Shown here piece after piece: positions 1 to 10,006 of a DNA stretch of 31,562 bases. The position numbers were made by a program, and so were the translations under genes. A model generated the notes under the pieces. The model ran no database searches. It was not told where the DNA came from and saw nothing but the letters and a program-made list of their open reading frames with translations. Source of the DNA: Obelidium mucronatum (lineage: Eukaryota > Chytridiomycota > Chytridiomycetes > Chytridiales > Chytriomycetaceae); the NCBI GenBank assembly GCA_025765595.1, contig JAIVFH010000298.1, positions 1-31,562 of the forward strand, in the 5' to 3' direction. Every line of letters starts with the position of its first letter. Position 1 is the first letter of the stretch.

Positions 1-71
1 TACCTGATTCGATATTACCCAAAAATAACTCTGATAATTTATTCATGCTTAATTCTCTCTTTTTTTTTTTA

Positions 72-2293
72 ATGTTGTCAAAATGCAACAAACACCTCAG
101 CAGGATACTGCGACCGCAATGTCGATTGACCCTGCAAGCGACTCTCGAGCACAAATTTATCAAATGAACTTATTACCGATTTCGCATCATTTACACCCGA
201 CAAGATCCGAAACTTCAGCATGTAACGTTGATGTGTGTTTGACTAGTTCGTTGGGTTAACTCCAAGTGCATCTTTTCAGCATCGCCCACATTGACCATGG
301 CAAAAGTACTCTTGCTGATCGTCTCTTGGAACTCACTGGAACAATCAAGAAAGTAGAAAAGGGGCAACAAGAAGGCCGAGTCCTAGACAAACTGAAAGTA
401 GAAAAGGAACGAGGAATAACAGTCAAAGCCCAGACCGCATCCATGTTTTACAAAGATCCAGAAACTCAAGAGACATATCTCTTGAACCTTATTCGACACT
501 CCGGGACACGTCGACTTTAGCTACGAAGTATCCCGATCCCTCAGCGCCTGTCAAGGAACCTTGCTCCTGATTGACGCAAGTCAAGGAATCCAAGCTCAAA
601 CAGTAGCCAATTTTTTCCTTGCCTTCAGCGAGAACCTGGCGGTAGTCCCTGTATTGAACAAGGTGGATCTACCAGGCGCCGATCCACAAAAGGTACTCAA
701 ACAAATCGAATCCACTTTCGAACTCGATACCTCTCCAGGCAGTGTTCTTGAAATCAGTGCCAAGACGGGACTGGGTGTCCCCGCTGTTCTACGGCAGATT
801 GTCGCAGACATCCCGCCGCCCCAGCTTGGCTCCCCTACAGATGAATTCAAGGCGCTTTTGTTTGATACATGGTATGATGCGTACGTGGGAGTCGTCTGTC
901 TGGTTGCAGTTCACAGTGGGACTTTAAAACGGGGTCAACGAATCACATCGCATCACACGAAACTAACGTATGAAGTAACCCAGCTGGGGATCATGCACCC
1001 AGAGCAGACCCCGACGCCGTGTCTGACGGTCGGGCAAGTCGGGTACCTCCATCTGGGCATGAAAACAACGCGCGACGCACACATTGGAGATACCTTTTAC
1101 GCTGGGAACTCTGTGAATCCGCCGACACCGTTTCCAGGGTTCAAGCCGGCAAAGTCGATGGTGTTTGCGGGAGCGTATCCGATGGATGCGAGTGAGTTTC
1201 CGAAAATGCAGGAGGCGATTGATCGTTTGACGTTGAATGATGCGAGTGTGGCTGTGGCGAGAGAGACGTCGAGTGCGCTTGGGCAAGGATTCAGATTGGG
1301 GTTTTTGGGGACGTTGCATATGGATGTGTTTCGGCAGCGATTAGAGGAGGAGCATGATTCGACGGTGATTAATACGGCGCCGACCGTTAGTTTCCAAGTC
1401 GCGTATAAAAACGAAAGTAAAGTAACGGGGCTGGAAGTAGATCGTGCTAGTGGGAGGAAAATGAAGGTGATTCGGAATCCTGCAGAGTTTCCTGAGCCAG
1501 ATGACTTGGCGAATGTCGAAGCGTTTTACGAACCTATGGTTGTGGGGACTTTGATTTGTCCTCTGGAGTATGTTGGGTCTTTGATGGAGTTGTGCGGGGT
1601 ATGTTTGGTTTTCTTCTTTGCTCTGTTGTTTTTCTTTTCTGCATTTACTTATATTGGAATTTAACTTTTTTAGAGCCATCGTGGAGAGCAACTAGAATAT
1701 ACTTGTATCAACGACTCCCGTGTGCTGTTGAAGGTATATTGCTTTTATCTTCGACAAAACCTCATTCAAACACCATTAAATCATAAAAACAGTATAAACT
1801 ACCAATGTCTGAAATCTTGATTGACTTTTATGACCAATTGAAATCACGAACCCAAGGATACGCTACTTTTGACTATGAAGAAGCCGGGTATCAAGAATCA
1901 GACCTTGTCAAAGTAAACCTCCTGCTCAACGGAAAACCCGTCGACGCTCTCGCAACAATTGTGCATCGCAATGCAAGTGCGAATGTTGCCAAAGAATGGG
2001 TAAAGCGGTTAAAGGCCGTCATGGATCGCCAGCTCGTTGAGATTGTGATTCAAGCTTCGATTAATGGGAAAGTTGTGAGCAGAGAGACTATTAGCGCGTT
2101 GCGGAAAGATGTGACTGCCAAGCTGTATGGAGGAGATATCACGCGGAAAATGAAGTTGCTGGATAAACAAAAAGCTGGAAAGAAGAGAATGAAAGCTGTA
2201 GCGGGGGGCATCCAATTACCTCAAGAAGCTTTTTTGAGTTTGATTAATGGTGGAAAGGACAGTGGAGGAGGGAATCCCGTCAGCAAGAAATAA
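72..2293 (+). CDS. GUF1: Mitochondrial translation factor GUF1 (LepA/EF4), two 1-base frame breaks
   Basis: Ribosome-dependent GTPase of the LepA/EF4 family, expected in the mitochondrial matrix, where it helps translation under stress. Exons read as 72-221, 280-1598, 1674-1733 and 1793-2293, with GT-AG introns of 58, 75 and 59 nt; total about 675 aa, normal for GUF1. The chosen ATG at 72 opens a basic, nearly acid-free N-terminus ([16 protein letters not shown]) typical of a mitochondrial presequence. Visible motifs: G1 AHIDHGKST after the first intron, G2 [10 protein letters not shown]3 DTPGH, G4 NKVD, and the LepA-specific C-terminal [14 protein letters not shown]. Two single-base insertions break the frame: in the AAA at 163-165 (before the conserved KIRNFSI) and at 492-494, just before DTPGH. 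Downstream frames continue perfectly, so sequence error is likelier than gene decay. Identity is certain; the exact N-terminus is less so. Confidence 0.93.
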
Positions 2294-2875
2294 AAAAAGG
2301 GCGTTGAAACAATTATAATGAACTGCTGAAGTCACTGGAATCAAGCACCTTCCGTCCATGGAACAGCCTCCATTCATTCAATCTTGATATTTGAACAGTC
2401 CGCCTGGCGAGTCCACCCAGTCTGTGTTTTTGAGCGGCCTTGGCTTGAGTCTTTGACGCAGCTTGACCACACGTCGTCCGAAGCATATAACCGCCGACGC
2501 CGACGCGATTTGACTGTGTGTGCGCATGACGCCGCAGGAAAGAGATTTAAGTTCCTAAATCATTCTCCTTTTCCAAAAAAAAAAAAGGTTGGTATATGGG
2601 TGGAGGGCCGCAACCGCGACATGAAACCCGTTGATTTTGACTTTCTCAGTTATAAAGCATTTGTAAATGAAAACATCAGTCAAACTGTCTGGGGATAAGC
2701 CTTCACGCATTTTTCTTGCCTCTCTCATTGACTCCCAAGCACTTTGAAAAAGCCTTGCCATTACTCCGGACAACTCTGGTCGAATCGCATTTTGGAAAAA
2801 CATATGACGCGTTTATTCCTTCTTGAAATAGTTATGGTAGTACTAAATTAGCACTGCAGGGTTAAAAAGACCTGC
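2294..2875. other. Intergenic, no supported gene
   Basis: Between the GUF1 stop and the degenerate minus-strand block there are only short open frames on both strands (for example 2384-2698 plus and 2555-2803 minus) with no recognised motif, no convincing splice structure and a poly-A run at 2576-2587. I see no RNA gene here. Confidence 0.5.
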
Positions 2876-3599
2876 TCATGAAGGTTTCCCGGTGGTGGTG
2901 GCGGCAGCAGCATCCAATATGGCGAGAATTGGTTTGAAAGTAGTGCTGGGATAGTGGCAGAAGCACGATATGAAGAAAAGACACCTTGTCTCGCCAGGAT
3001 TAATGAGGTCCAATATAATGGCGAAAGTCGGTTCTAAATGAATGTTTGAGTTGTGGTCAGGGTAAGCAGTAATAGAATATCCAAGTAAGTCCCCACCCTC
3101 CAGGGGTTAAAAAACCCGACTAGAGAGCGGAAGCAGACTTTCATGACCAATGATAAAGCTGAACTGTCCTCTGGACTTCTATTCTTGTGATTTCACGGGA
3201 CCCCTGGAACACTTCCCCACAATTAAGCTGCCCATTTTGTAGTTTTTTCCTGGCGATTGGTGAGATTCATGGGACCTCTTGGAACAACTCCCCACAACAA
3301 TAAAAGACCCAGGAGAAAGTGTCAATGCCATTATCAAAGATGTGTCATAGCTGAAATTCCTTCAAACCGGGGAACCAGCTCCTTCCCCGGCGCTTCTGCA
3401 ACGACAACAGTATGCACAACCTGCCGCAAGTACAAGTGTGGTGGGAACCAAGGCAGACGCCGCTTCCAAAATTTCTCGAACTCCATTTGGACAGCCGTGA
3501 CTTTGGCTATGAGCGAGAAAGTCACGTGCTGGCCTTTGCATCGCTGTGTGATCACACAGACCAAATTTGTTGTAATTCTTTTGAATAGTGGCACCCTGA
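2876..3599 (-). pseudogene. Degenerate repetitive coding-like block, unknown
   Basis: Read on the minus strand, one frame runs about 240 codons from just after a TTTATCAG acceptor-like site at 3599-3606 to 2876 with only three internal stops, far fewer than chance would give. Within it there are internal repeats at protein level: GSFIVVGSCSKR and, 26 residues later, GSLIVGKCSRG; also a pair built on 'TF.xI(I/L)A.LD' and 'LEPTFAIILDL'. At nucleotide level the same is seen as paired blocks around 2866-2885/3100-3125 and 3195-3225/3262-3295. It lies directly 3' of the membrane coiled-coil gene on the same strand. No family is recognised. It could be a decayed repetitive protein or non-coding repeats with fortuitous openness. 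Confidence 0.3.
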
Positions 3600-3662
3600 T
3601 AAAACAAAAACATTTTAACTCAGAAAAATTTCCAAAAACTATACAAAGTCAACTCACATTCA

Positions 3663-4439
3663 CTACTTCCACTTCAAGTCTCCTAAATTAGTAAAGAGGT
3701 CAGACATAGCGATATCTTTAGGGGTGAGCATTTTCGCGGCATTTGCGAGCTCGCTGGGAGTTGAAAATCCAGTTAGTGGTTCGCAGGAAAAAAACCGGAC
3801 TGCACGCACTTTGTAATACGATTCTCGTGATTAGCTCCCTGCTGAACTTGGCGCAATAGCGTGCGGCAGTGCTCTGTAGAAATTCGTGACCGTCAATAAA
3901 ACATGAAAGAATAAAACGAAAAACATGTCAAGTACCATTCGACGCTGCCAACTGCATATTTTGCAGTGAGATGTTATTCGCCAAATTGGAGCGGCTGGCC
4001 TCCAAAGACTCCACTTGACGGTGAAGACGGCGCGTTTCATGCTGAGCCACATGATTGGCGTTTCCCGATGTCCTCAATCGGGCGACCTCTGCCTTGAAGT
4101 AATCCAGTTGCACCGATAAATCAGTGCACTCTGCCTTCAAGGCAGATTCAGAATCCAGAACCTTACGGAACCGGATGAAGGCAAAGCAAACCGCAAAAGC
4201 GGCTGCGAGCATAATAAACAGCTGCACAGAGGCAGGGAGAATCTGTATGTTAAATAAAACCAGACGTTAGAAATATAGGAAATAAATAAGAGAGGACGCG
4301 AACGATGAAGGAGAAGATGTGTATAATGCGAATATGTGAGAGAACATGGGTGAATGTGTGTTTGAATGAGTGTGGGTGCGGGGGTATAGCGTCTAAACGC
4401 GATACTCGCCTCAGTAAGCACAATATCAGACGATGGCAT
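3663..4439 (-). CDS. Small single-pass membrane coiled-coil protein, four exons
   Basis: Not a family I can name. Splicing of exons 4439-4410, 4242-3936, 3873-3810 and 3753-3663 (minus strand) gives a 163-aa protein whose phases close exactly to a TAG stop. Residues ~11-30 form one hydrophobic segment (ILPASVQLFIMLAAAFAVCF) followed by basic AFIRFRK, then a long heptad-like region (about 35-130) rich in E, L, Q and R, and a conserved-looking tail ending in LFTNLGDLKWK. The arrangement, a short lumenal/outer N-terminus plus one helix plus cytosolic coiled coil, suggests a tail-out membrane adaptor, but function is unknown. Introns of 62 and 56 nt are canonical GT-AG; intron 1 (4243-4409, 167 nt) has a GC donor. 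Part of exon 2 is duplicated upstream at 4489-4521. Confidence 0.6.
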
Positions 4440-4488
4440 AAGTGCGCTTTCGAAATTCTTTTTTATAATAGACAAAAGGGAATTGCAA

Positions 4489-4521
4489 TAAATCAGTGCG
4501 CTCTGTCTTCAAAGCAGATTC
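4489..4521 (-). repeat. Degenerate copy of exon 2 start of the membrane coiled-coil gene
   Basis: About 33 nt match 4121-4153 with only a few changes. On the minus strand the copy reads ESALKTERTDL against ESALKAECTDL in the gene, and is followed by LQFPFVYYKKEF where the gene has VQLDYFKAEV. It sits in the 5' flank of the gene's first exon and has no intact reading context, so it looks like a relic of a local tandem duplication. Confidence 0.6.
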
Positions 4522-4632
4522 AGCTCTTGTGGATGATGTTGATGATGGGGGGCTGAGAAAACAATCAGTTGAATTAATGAACAAACTGAGAAGAATGTCA
4601 GAATGATGCATGGATGGCTTGATTTATCTTTG

Positions 4633-4665
4633 AAAGCTTTCAGGGGTTTATTGGAAGAGACAAGA
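4633..4665. repeat. Third, short copy of the dispersed CAGGGGTTT repeat
   Basis: Contains GAAAGCTTTCAGGGGTTTAT, matching the segment at 7608-7621 and more weakly 5459-5474. See the two longer copies for the alignment. Confidence 0.5.
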
Positions 4666-4842
4666 ACAACCAACAATCCACCTTCTTGTCAAATCCACAT
4701 ATTCAATTGTACCACCCTACCAGAGGATTTCTCTTTGGAAGAGGATATAGGAAAGAAGAAGAAGGATAACAAAAAAAAGAGAAATAAACAGCTTCGTCAA
4801 AAGAAGAGTTTCCCATTTTGATAACGTGTTGGTGGATATTCT

Positions 4843-4952
4843 ATTTGTTTGTATGTGTCAAAACAAAAATAAATAACACAGAATTCAATCTTTAATATAT
4901 TTTACTTATTTGTTTGTATGTGTCAAACCAAATAAATAACACATAATTCAAT
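4843..4952. repeat. AT-rich tandem duplication, period about 65 bp
   Basis: The unit starting ATTTGTTTGTATGTGTCAAA is present at 4843-4889 and again at 4908-4952, each followed by an AATAAATAACACA..ATTCAAT block. The copies differ by a few substitutions and a short indel. Nothing coding is visible. Confidence 0.8.
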
Positions 4953-5168
4953 GAAGAAAAACAAAGAGAAAACCACTCCTTAAATACAAATTCCAGGCCC
5001 AAAAATCTAATCACAGTGTCAAACCAATCTGAAATGCAAAAATTCAAATGCTAGAAGCAGCAGTTGGGAACTAGTAGTTGGGAAATCTGGGGGCTTGAAA
5101 GCTGCATTACAGGCACAGTTCAAGAGCACAGACTGGCAGCCTGAACTTTATTTCTGATTTTTTTTGAA

Positions 5169-5453
5169 TTAAGAAAGTTGTTTCATTGTGGGTTGTGGTT
5201 GTTGTTGATTTTGCTTTAACATGGCATTTCTGCAGGAAATAATGTTTGGGCTGCCTTTGACTGCAGGACAGGGAAATAGGGTGGATGAGGGTGGTTTATT
5301 CAAGCAAGATCTATGGTTTGGAAAAGGGAAGCGTCTCCAAAATTGAACACCATCTGGCTTGTTAAGGCTTGATTGGTTGGATCTCTCAATATATTGATCC
5401 CACACAGCTAACCCTTCCATGAGTACTACACCTACAATTAAAAGCATCTTCAT
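5169..5453 (-). CDS. Possible small secreted protein (94 aa), unsupported by homology
   Basis: Open frame of 94 codons. Starts MKMLLIVGVVLMEGLAVWD, which resembles a signal peptide, then a Pro/Asn/Ser-rich mature part with an internal echo (SSLNKP ... SCLNKPP) and a Gln-rich end. Its ATG lies immediately downstream of the repeat copy at 5455-5560, so its upstream region is duplicated elsewhere at 7603-7720. No recognised domain; it may equally be a chance frame inside a repeat-rich stretch. Confidence 0.25.
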   Translation of the reverse strand: MKMLLIVGVVLMEGLAVWDQYIERSNQSSLNKPDGVQFWRRFPFPNHRSCLNKPPSSTLFPCPAVKGSPNIISCRNAMLKQNQQQPQPTMKQLS

Positions 5454-5454
5454 T

Positions 5455-5560
5455 TTGAATTTTCAGGGGTTTCAATGCATGGAAACTGTAAACTTATTGG
5501 TAAACAAAAATATCCTTCAAGAAAAGTATGTATAACCATTTCCCCGTTTGTCCCTCTTAA
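5455..5560. repeat. Dispersed repeat, copy 1
   Basis: Shares with 7603-7720 the ordered blocks TTCAGGGGTTTCA, GAAACTGT(C)AAACTTATTG, TAAACAAAAA and CCTTCAAGAA followed by AACCA(T/A)TTCC. On the minus strand the two copies are also related in translation: NGEMVIHTFLEGYFCLPISL here against NVELVTWILLEGQF...CLSISL there, suggesting that the ancestral repeat was coding. Confidence 0.7.
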
Positions 5561-6157
5561 TATTCCTAATGGCAAGTGGGTAAACAAGCCCACAGTCCCA
5601 TTGTCCCAGACGCTGGCCAGGCATCCAACCTGTACTTGTGAAATTTGATACAAGACAGCTCTTGGACCCCAGCTTTCCCAGCCGCATACCGCCAACAGCT
5701 GCTTCCAACAGTTGCTGCTTTCCAAAGCTCTCATCCAAGTGACATCCAGGCCAACAACTTTGCAGAGACCCCACAGCCCCTCTGCCCTGACAACAAACTT
5801 TCTCCAATCTACCTTGGAGATACAAATGCCACGGCTTGCTGCGCACCACCAGCATTTGACGTACAACGTCAATTACAGCTGTGATGCGTGCATTCAAATG
5901 CCTACCCCCATAGTACATCTTGAATACCTGGGGTAGTAGTAGATGCAGAACAAGGTATGCAGCTCTTGTTCCACTGGAACATGTGCCATCTTTCTTCTAA
6001 GGCAACTGGCCATGTTGATATTTGCCTCTAGAAGCAAATGTTCAACAGCCGGCTGAAGAAGCACAAGAAGTTCCAGAACTTTGGCAACATGCTGGACTGT
6101 CTCGTCAATTATGCATCGTGGGGCTGGTTCACCAAGATCAGCAGCCTGATTCACCAT
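5517..6157 (-). other. Overlapping coding-like minus-strand frames of unknown nature
   Basis: Two long open stretches on the minus strand: 6157-5894 (DLGEPAPRCIIDETVQHVAK..., alpha-helical, Leu-rich, ending near ELHTLFCIYYYPR) and 5918-5517 (MYYGGRHLNARITAVIDVV...). A CAG/GTATTC donor-like junction lies where the frames change (about 5930). I recognise no family. A CII(D/G)(E/K)T pattern recurs at 7265-7315, so the block is probably part of the duplicated minus-strand coiled-coil locus described next, in decay or with lineage-specific sequence. Confidence 0.25.
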
Positions 6158-6288
6158 TAAATCAAGATCATGGCAAGAGTGGCCACTCGCTGGTTGAAAT
6201 GGACAAAACCCAATGTTTAGTCGCGCTGTTCACATGTAACCATGTTTAAATAAATTCAGCTTTAACAAAATATTTAATTGTATTTTAC

Positions 6289-7161
6289 CACAAATTTCTT
6301 GTCCAGCTGCTGGAACTGGGGTATTTCTTTCAGCCTCTGATTTAAGTCCTACTTCTTTTAGTTTTTCCTCTGTTTTGAGCGCCTCTGTCTCCGATTTGGC
6401 TAATCTTTTTCCTTTGAGTTCTTTGACTTCTTCTTCAACTTCTTCAACTTTTTTACTTTGTCTTTCACTTGTTTGACTACTTCCTTGTCTTCTTTGACTT
6501 CTTTGTTTTCCTGTTCAACAAGTGCACACATGGTATCCTGAAGTAAACACACAACCATAATGTATTATGTACACATGAAAAAAAATACTTGAATAGATTT
6601 TTTGTTACCTGATCCGAATCCGTTGCGCTTTGTTTAAGAATGTAGTATTCATTCATAGGAATAGTCACCATAGCCTCTGATTCAACCTTTCTGGCTGAAA
6701 ATTGCATGGAAACCATGCTTTGAGTTTCAAAAAAATCAATCATGTATTTTGGGGATAAGATGATCCTGGCCATTGGTTTTGTTGGTTGCTGCTACAGCAG
6801 TAGCTGGCGTTAGTTCTAGGTCTTTGTAGATTCAAGTCAGCTGTCAATGATTCTGATCCAAAAAAAAAACACACACCATTTTTTTGATTGCAGGGCAGAT
6901 TGTTGCGGGTACTGAAGGAGGAGAATCTTTTTGGTGTACTTGAAACGACATTCTTTCTTGAGAGGGGCACGATATTGTTTCGTCTGGGAAAAGAAAAAAA
7001 ATCATGATTAGATTCTCGATTAATAACCGTTTCTGTTTACCATGTGTTTTATTGCTGAGTTGCTGGGCAGTAGCATTTCCGGTGGGAACGGTCAAGTTGT
7101 CTGAAGGGAAAAAAAATTGAAGTCGGGTTTTAGAAAGTCAATCACCATATCTCGCTATCAT
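6289..7161 (-). CDS. Lineage-specific Lys/Glu-rich coiled-coil gene, multi-exon, probably broken
   Basis: Minus-strand pieces join by plausible GT-AG introns 7145-7101, 7040-6984 and 6608-6538. The model starts with a 16-nt exon (MIARY, ATG at 7161), then a Ser/Thr/Pro-rich part (NLTVPTGNATAQQL..., SFQVHQKDSPPSVPAT, TPATAVAATNKTNG), FFETQSMVSMQFSARKVESEA, and after DTMCALVEQENKE a strongly charged coiled coil (KEVKEDKEVVKQVKDKVKK / VEEVEEEVKELKGKRLAKSE). Two frame breaks are needed: near the T7 run at 6728-6734 and in the A6 run near 6447-6452. The conserved composition on either side of the breaks argues for coding. Whether it ends near 6289 or continues by an intron at 6288-6226 into the 6157-5894 frame is unclear. 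No known family; related sequence recurs at 7162-7600. Confidence 0.35.
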
Positions 7162-7602
7162 TGCCTACAATCCAGTTTGAATACACGCTTCCAGATTGAT
7201 GTTTTCTTGGAAGAGGACAAAGGAATAGGGCAACTTGGCACGATGGGTAGAATTTCTTGAGCTGCTGCTTTTTCTAAAATTTCAAATGTTTTTCCAATGA
7301 TGCACGTCATTATCAATTCCATCCGAGTCTCTATTTCTGATTTGACTAATCTCTGTTTGTTTGACTCTTTTGGCTTCTTCTTTGACACAATATTCAAATG
7401 CAAGTCAAAGACAGAAACAGAAGGAATAATCAAATCATACCTCTTGTTCATTTTCTTTTAGCTCCTTCAATCTTTTACTGCTGTCAGTTTGATTAGTTCT
7501 TCGTCTTCTTCATCTTCATCTTTTTCCTCTTCTTCCCCTTCTTCTTATTACTGTTCATTAATTGCAGCCATTTTAAACCTATTAAGCAGCTTGCTTTGTA
7601 TT
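7162..7602 (-). pseudogene. Degenerate paralogous acidic/coiled-coil segment
   Basis: On the minus strand this holds an acidic run (EEGEEEEKDEDEEDEELIKL, about 7497-7553), then SKRLKELKENEQE, a GT-AG intron-like gap (7440-7380) and KQRLVKSEIETR...CIIGKTFEILEKAAAQEI. The order and motifs echo the neighbouring gene (GKRLAKSETEALKTEE...AAGQEI). Frame changes are needed inside, and the tail runs into stops at about 7158. I interpret it as a duplicated, decayed copy or an upstream part of the same locus. Confidence 0.3.
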
Positions 7603-7720
7603 TTGAAGCTTTCAGGGGTTTCACTTTGTGTGAAACTGTCAAACTTATTGATAAACAAAAAACAATGACAAATTGTCCTTCAAGAAGAATCCAAGTAACC
7701 AATTCCACGTTCGCCCGCCT
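7603..7720. repeat. Dispersed repeat, copy 2
   Basis: Second long copy of the repeat at 5455-5560, in the same orientation, with the conserved blocks TTTCAGGGGTTTCA, AACTTATTGATAAACAAAAA and TCCTTCAAGAA in the same order. Overall similarity is moderate, so the duplication is old. Confidence 0.7.
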
Positions 7721-8428
7721 TGGCAGAAAAAAAACCACTTGATTTCTTGAGTTGGATGCTTTTTTTGGAAGGTGATGGGACGGGGGCCGCGACAAGAATA
7801 AAAGAAAAGTCTCGGTCTAATACCAAAAATGCGACCGATTTGAGTGAAATCAATGCAAGCTTCCCAGGCCAAATAATCAGTGAATGGTTTCTGTCCTTTT
7901 TTTTTTATGCAGTGAATTTTGGCTCTGCTCGCACGAGAATATTCAGAGTGTCAACGCGGCGATAGTTCGAAATTATTTGCCCTATATACTGTCTGTACGA
8001 TCGGGGAGCACATATTTTTTCTCGCGAATATAATCCAAAAAAGCGATATCTCTGAATTAATCCAAAGCGACGTATTCAAGATGAGAATGATTTGAGGTTG
8101 ACCCTATCGAAAGTTTTGACAGTACGTTTTCTCTGTGAAAATGGCCACATCCAAGATCCTCCGATATTTTTTTGCAGTGCAGGCATTCAAGCGGGATGAA
8201 CCTGGCAATATGTCTGGAAAGGAGGGATGTGAATGCTGTAGTTGTGTTGGGTCTTTGAACAAAAAAAAAAGACAACAATGCAGCCAACTTGCACCTACCA
8301 AGGACAGCTTTTTTAGAAGCCTGTTATAGTTCCGATAGAGTTACTTTTCTTTATCTACACGAAGTAGGGGAAAGACTCTGTTATAGATGGAGTAAATTAA
8401 AAAAAAAAGTAGATCAAAAAAAAAAAAC
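7721..8428. other. Intergenic / upstream region of MSP1
   Basis: Contains only short frames on both strands without recognisable products, several A and T homopolymers (7907-7915, 8264-8271, 8401-8427), and the presumed MSP1 promoter. No RNA gene seen. Confidence 0.5.
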
Positions 8429-9952
8429 ATGTCAAGCAACATCAACGGCAAAAAGATTGCCCTCGATATTTGCTTGTTTGCATTATCTCAAGTAGCTCTC
8501 TTTTACGGTGTCAAGGTGTGTGTGATGCGGCGATTGTAATTAGACAAATCGTGGTTTGCGTTTAAAAAGTGATTCAAATATACAACATTCAGTGGGTCCT
8601 GGCGAGTCTTGATCCAGTCGGTGAAAGCAGGAAAGGAACGAAAGCGAAATCAGAAGAGATCTTTAAACGATTGGGTGTGAGTTTGAAGAACTTGATGTTT
8701 TTTGAAGTAAGGTTGTGGATGTTTCCTCACAAATAGACTCTCTCTCCGCTTTTCATAGATTAACGATAAGGACTTGGATCTGAATGAATACGAAAGAGTG
8801 ATTGCTTCGGAAGTGATTCATCCGGAGGATATTGGAATTTCATTCAAAGGTTAGGGAAGACTTGTTATCCAGTTGCGCTTGAACGCATTTGCTTATACTC
8901 ACTCGTAATTGTCTTCATTTTTTTCATTAAAAAGACATTGGAGGATTGGATCCCATTATTTCGTCATTGAAGGAGACTGTGATTTATCCACTCGTGTACC
9001 CCCAGCTGTTTACAAGTGAAGCGTCTGGAGGATTACTTGGCGCACCGAAAGGTGTATTGTTGTATGGACCCCCAGGTATGAAAAGACACTGGACATGAGT
9101 AGATCATCCTTGTTTTCTGAAAGAAGAAGAAAATAAACACAAACAGGAACTGGTAAAACCATGCTCGCAAAAGCTCTTGCAACAGAATCAAAGGCAACAT
9201 TTGTGAATCTACCACTGTCGACTCTCACTGAAAAGTACTTTGGAGAATCGCAAAAACTCGTCAAGGCGTTATTCTCGTTTGCGAAAAAAGTGGAGCCGTG
9301 TATCGTGTTTATTGACGAAATCGATTCATTCTTGAGGGAGCGAAGAAGTGGGGATCATGAAGCCACGAGTATGATGAAGGCAGAGTTTATGAGTCAATGG
9401 GATGGATTGTCTACTTCGAAGCAGTCGAGAGTCTTGATTCTTGGAGCAACGAATCGGCCCAATGATATTGATAAAGCGATTCTGCGGAGGATGCCGAAAC
9501 GGTTTGAAGTGGGGTTGCCGAATGATGAGCAACGCGAAAGAATCTTGCGATTGGTGAGGGACTTTGTTGTTGGGATAACAGTTTCAATCTAACTCTGTTC
9601 TGGTGGGATCTAGCTCTTGAAAACAGCATCCGTGTCTGCATCATTTTCTTTCTCGACGCTTGTGCGCAAAACTGCCGGTTTGAGTGGCAGCGATTTGAAG
9701 GAACTCTGCCGGACAGCGGCAATGACACCTGTCCGAGAAGCGATTCGAGGAATCGAAATGAGTAATGTCAGCAGCACTTCGATCCTGGACTTTTCAGGAC
9801 CGACGAGCGAAAGCACTGGCGCACCATCGATTGGCGGCAGCGACCTTGTGATCCGGCCGCTTGAGATGCACGACTTTTTCCCGACCGCTTCTTCAGCCGA
9901 AAGCGATGCAAACTCCGACGACGGTGTGTTTGCGGGTGGATCGCTGGACTGA
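8429..9952 (+). CDS. MSP1: Msp1/ATAD1 AAA+ membrane-protein extractase
   Basis: Outer mitochondrial membrane (and peroxisomal) AAA+ ATPase that pulls mislocalised tail-anchored proteins out of the bilayer. Six exons (8429-8515, 8593-8676, 8759-8849, 8935-9075, 9147-9553, 9614-9952), introns 60-85 nt, all phases consistent, 382 aa, no frame breaks. Residues ~10-29 form the N-terminal anchor ([19 protein letters not shown]); then the Msp1-type linker [21 protein letters not shown] and DIGGLD; Walker A GPPGTGKT (~residue 134), Walker B IVFIDEID (~186), the family signature [20 protein letters not shown], sensor 1 ATNRPNDID and arginine fingers in RRMPKR; then [12 protein letters not shown]. The last ~55 residues are an unusual Ser/Asp-rich tail ([13 protein letters not shown]). 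Walker A is split by intron 4. Confidence 0.97.
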
Positions 9953-10006
9953 CGAATAAAGACGTCTTTCTTTCTTTTTTTTTCTTTGGACAACTCAAAA
10001 ACACCA

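Noticed and set aside
3257..3691. 144-codon plus-strand open frame
   Set aside because: No conserved motif, overlaps the 3' end of the minus-strand membrane coiled-coil gene and a better coding-like frame on the opposite strand.
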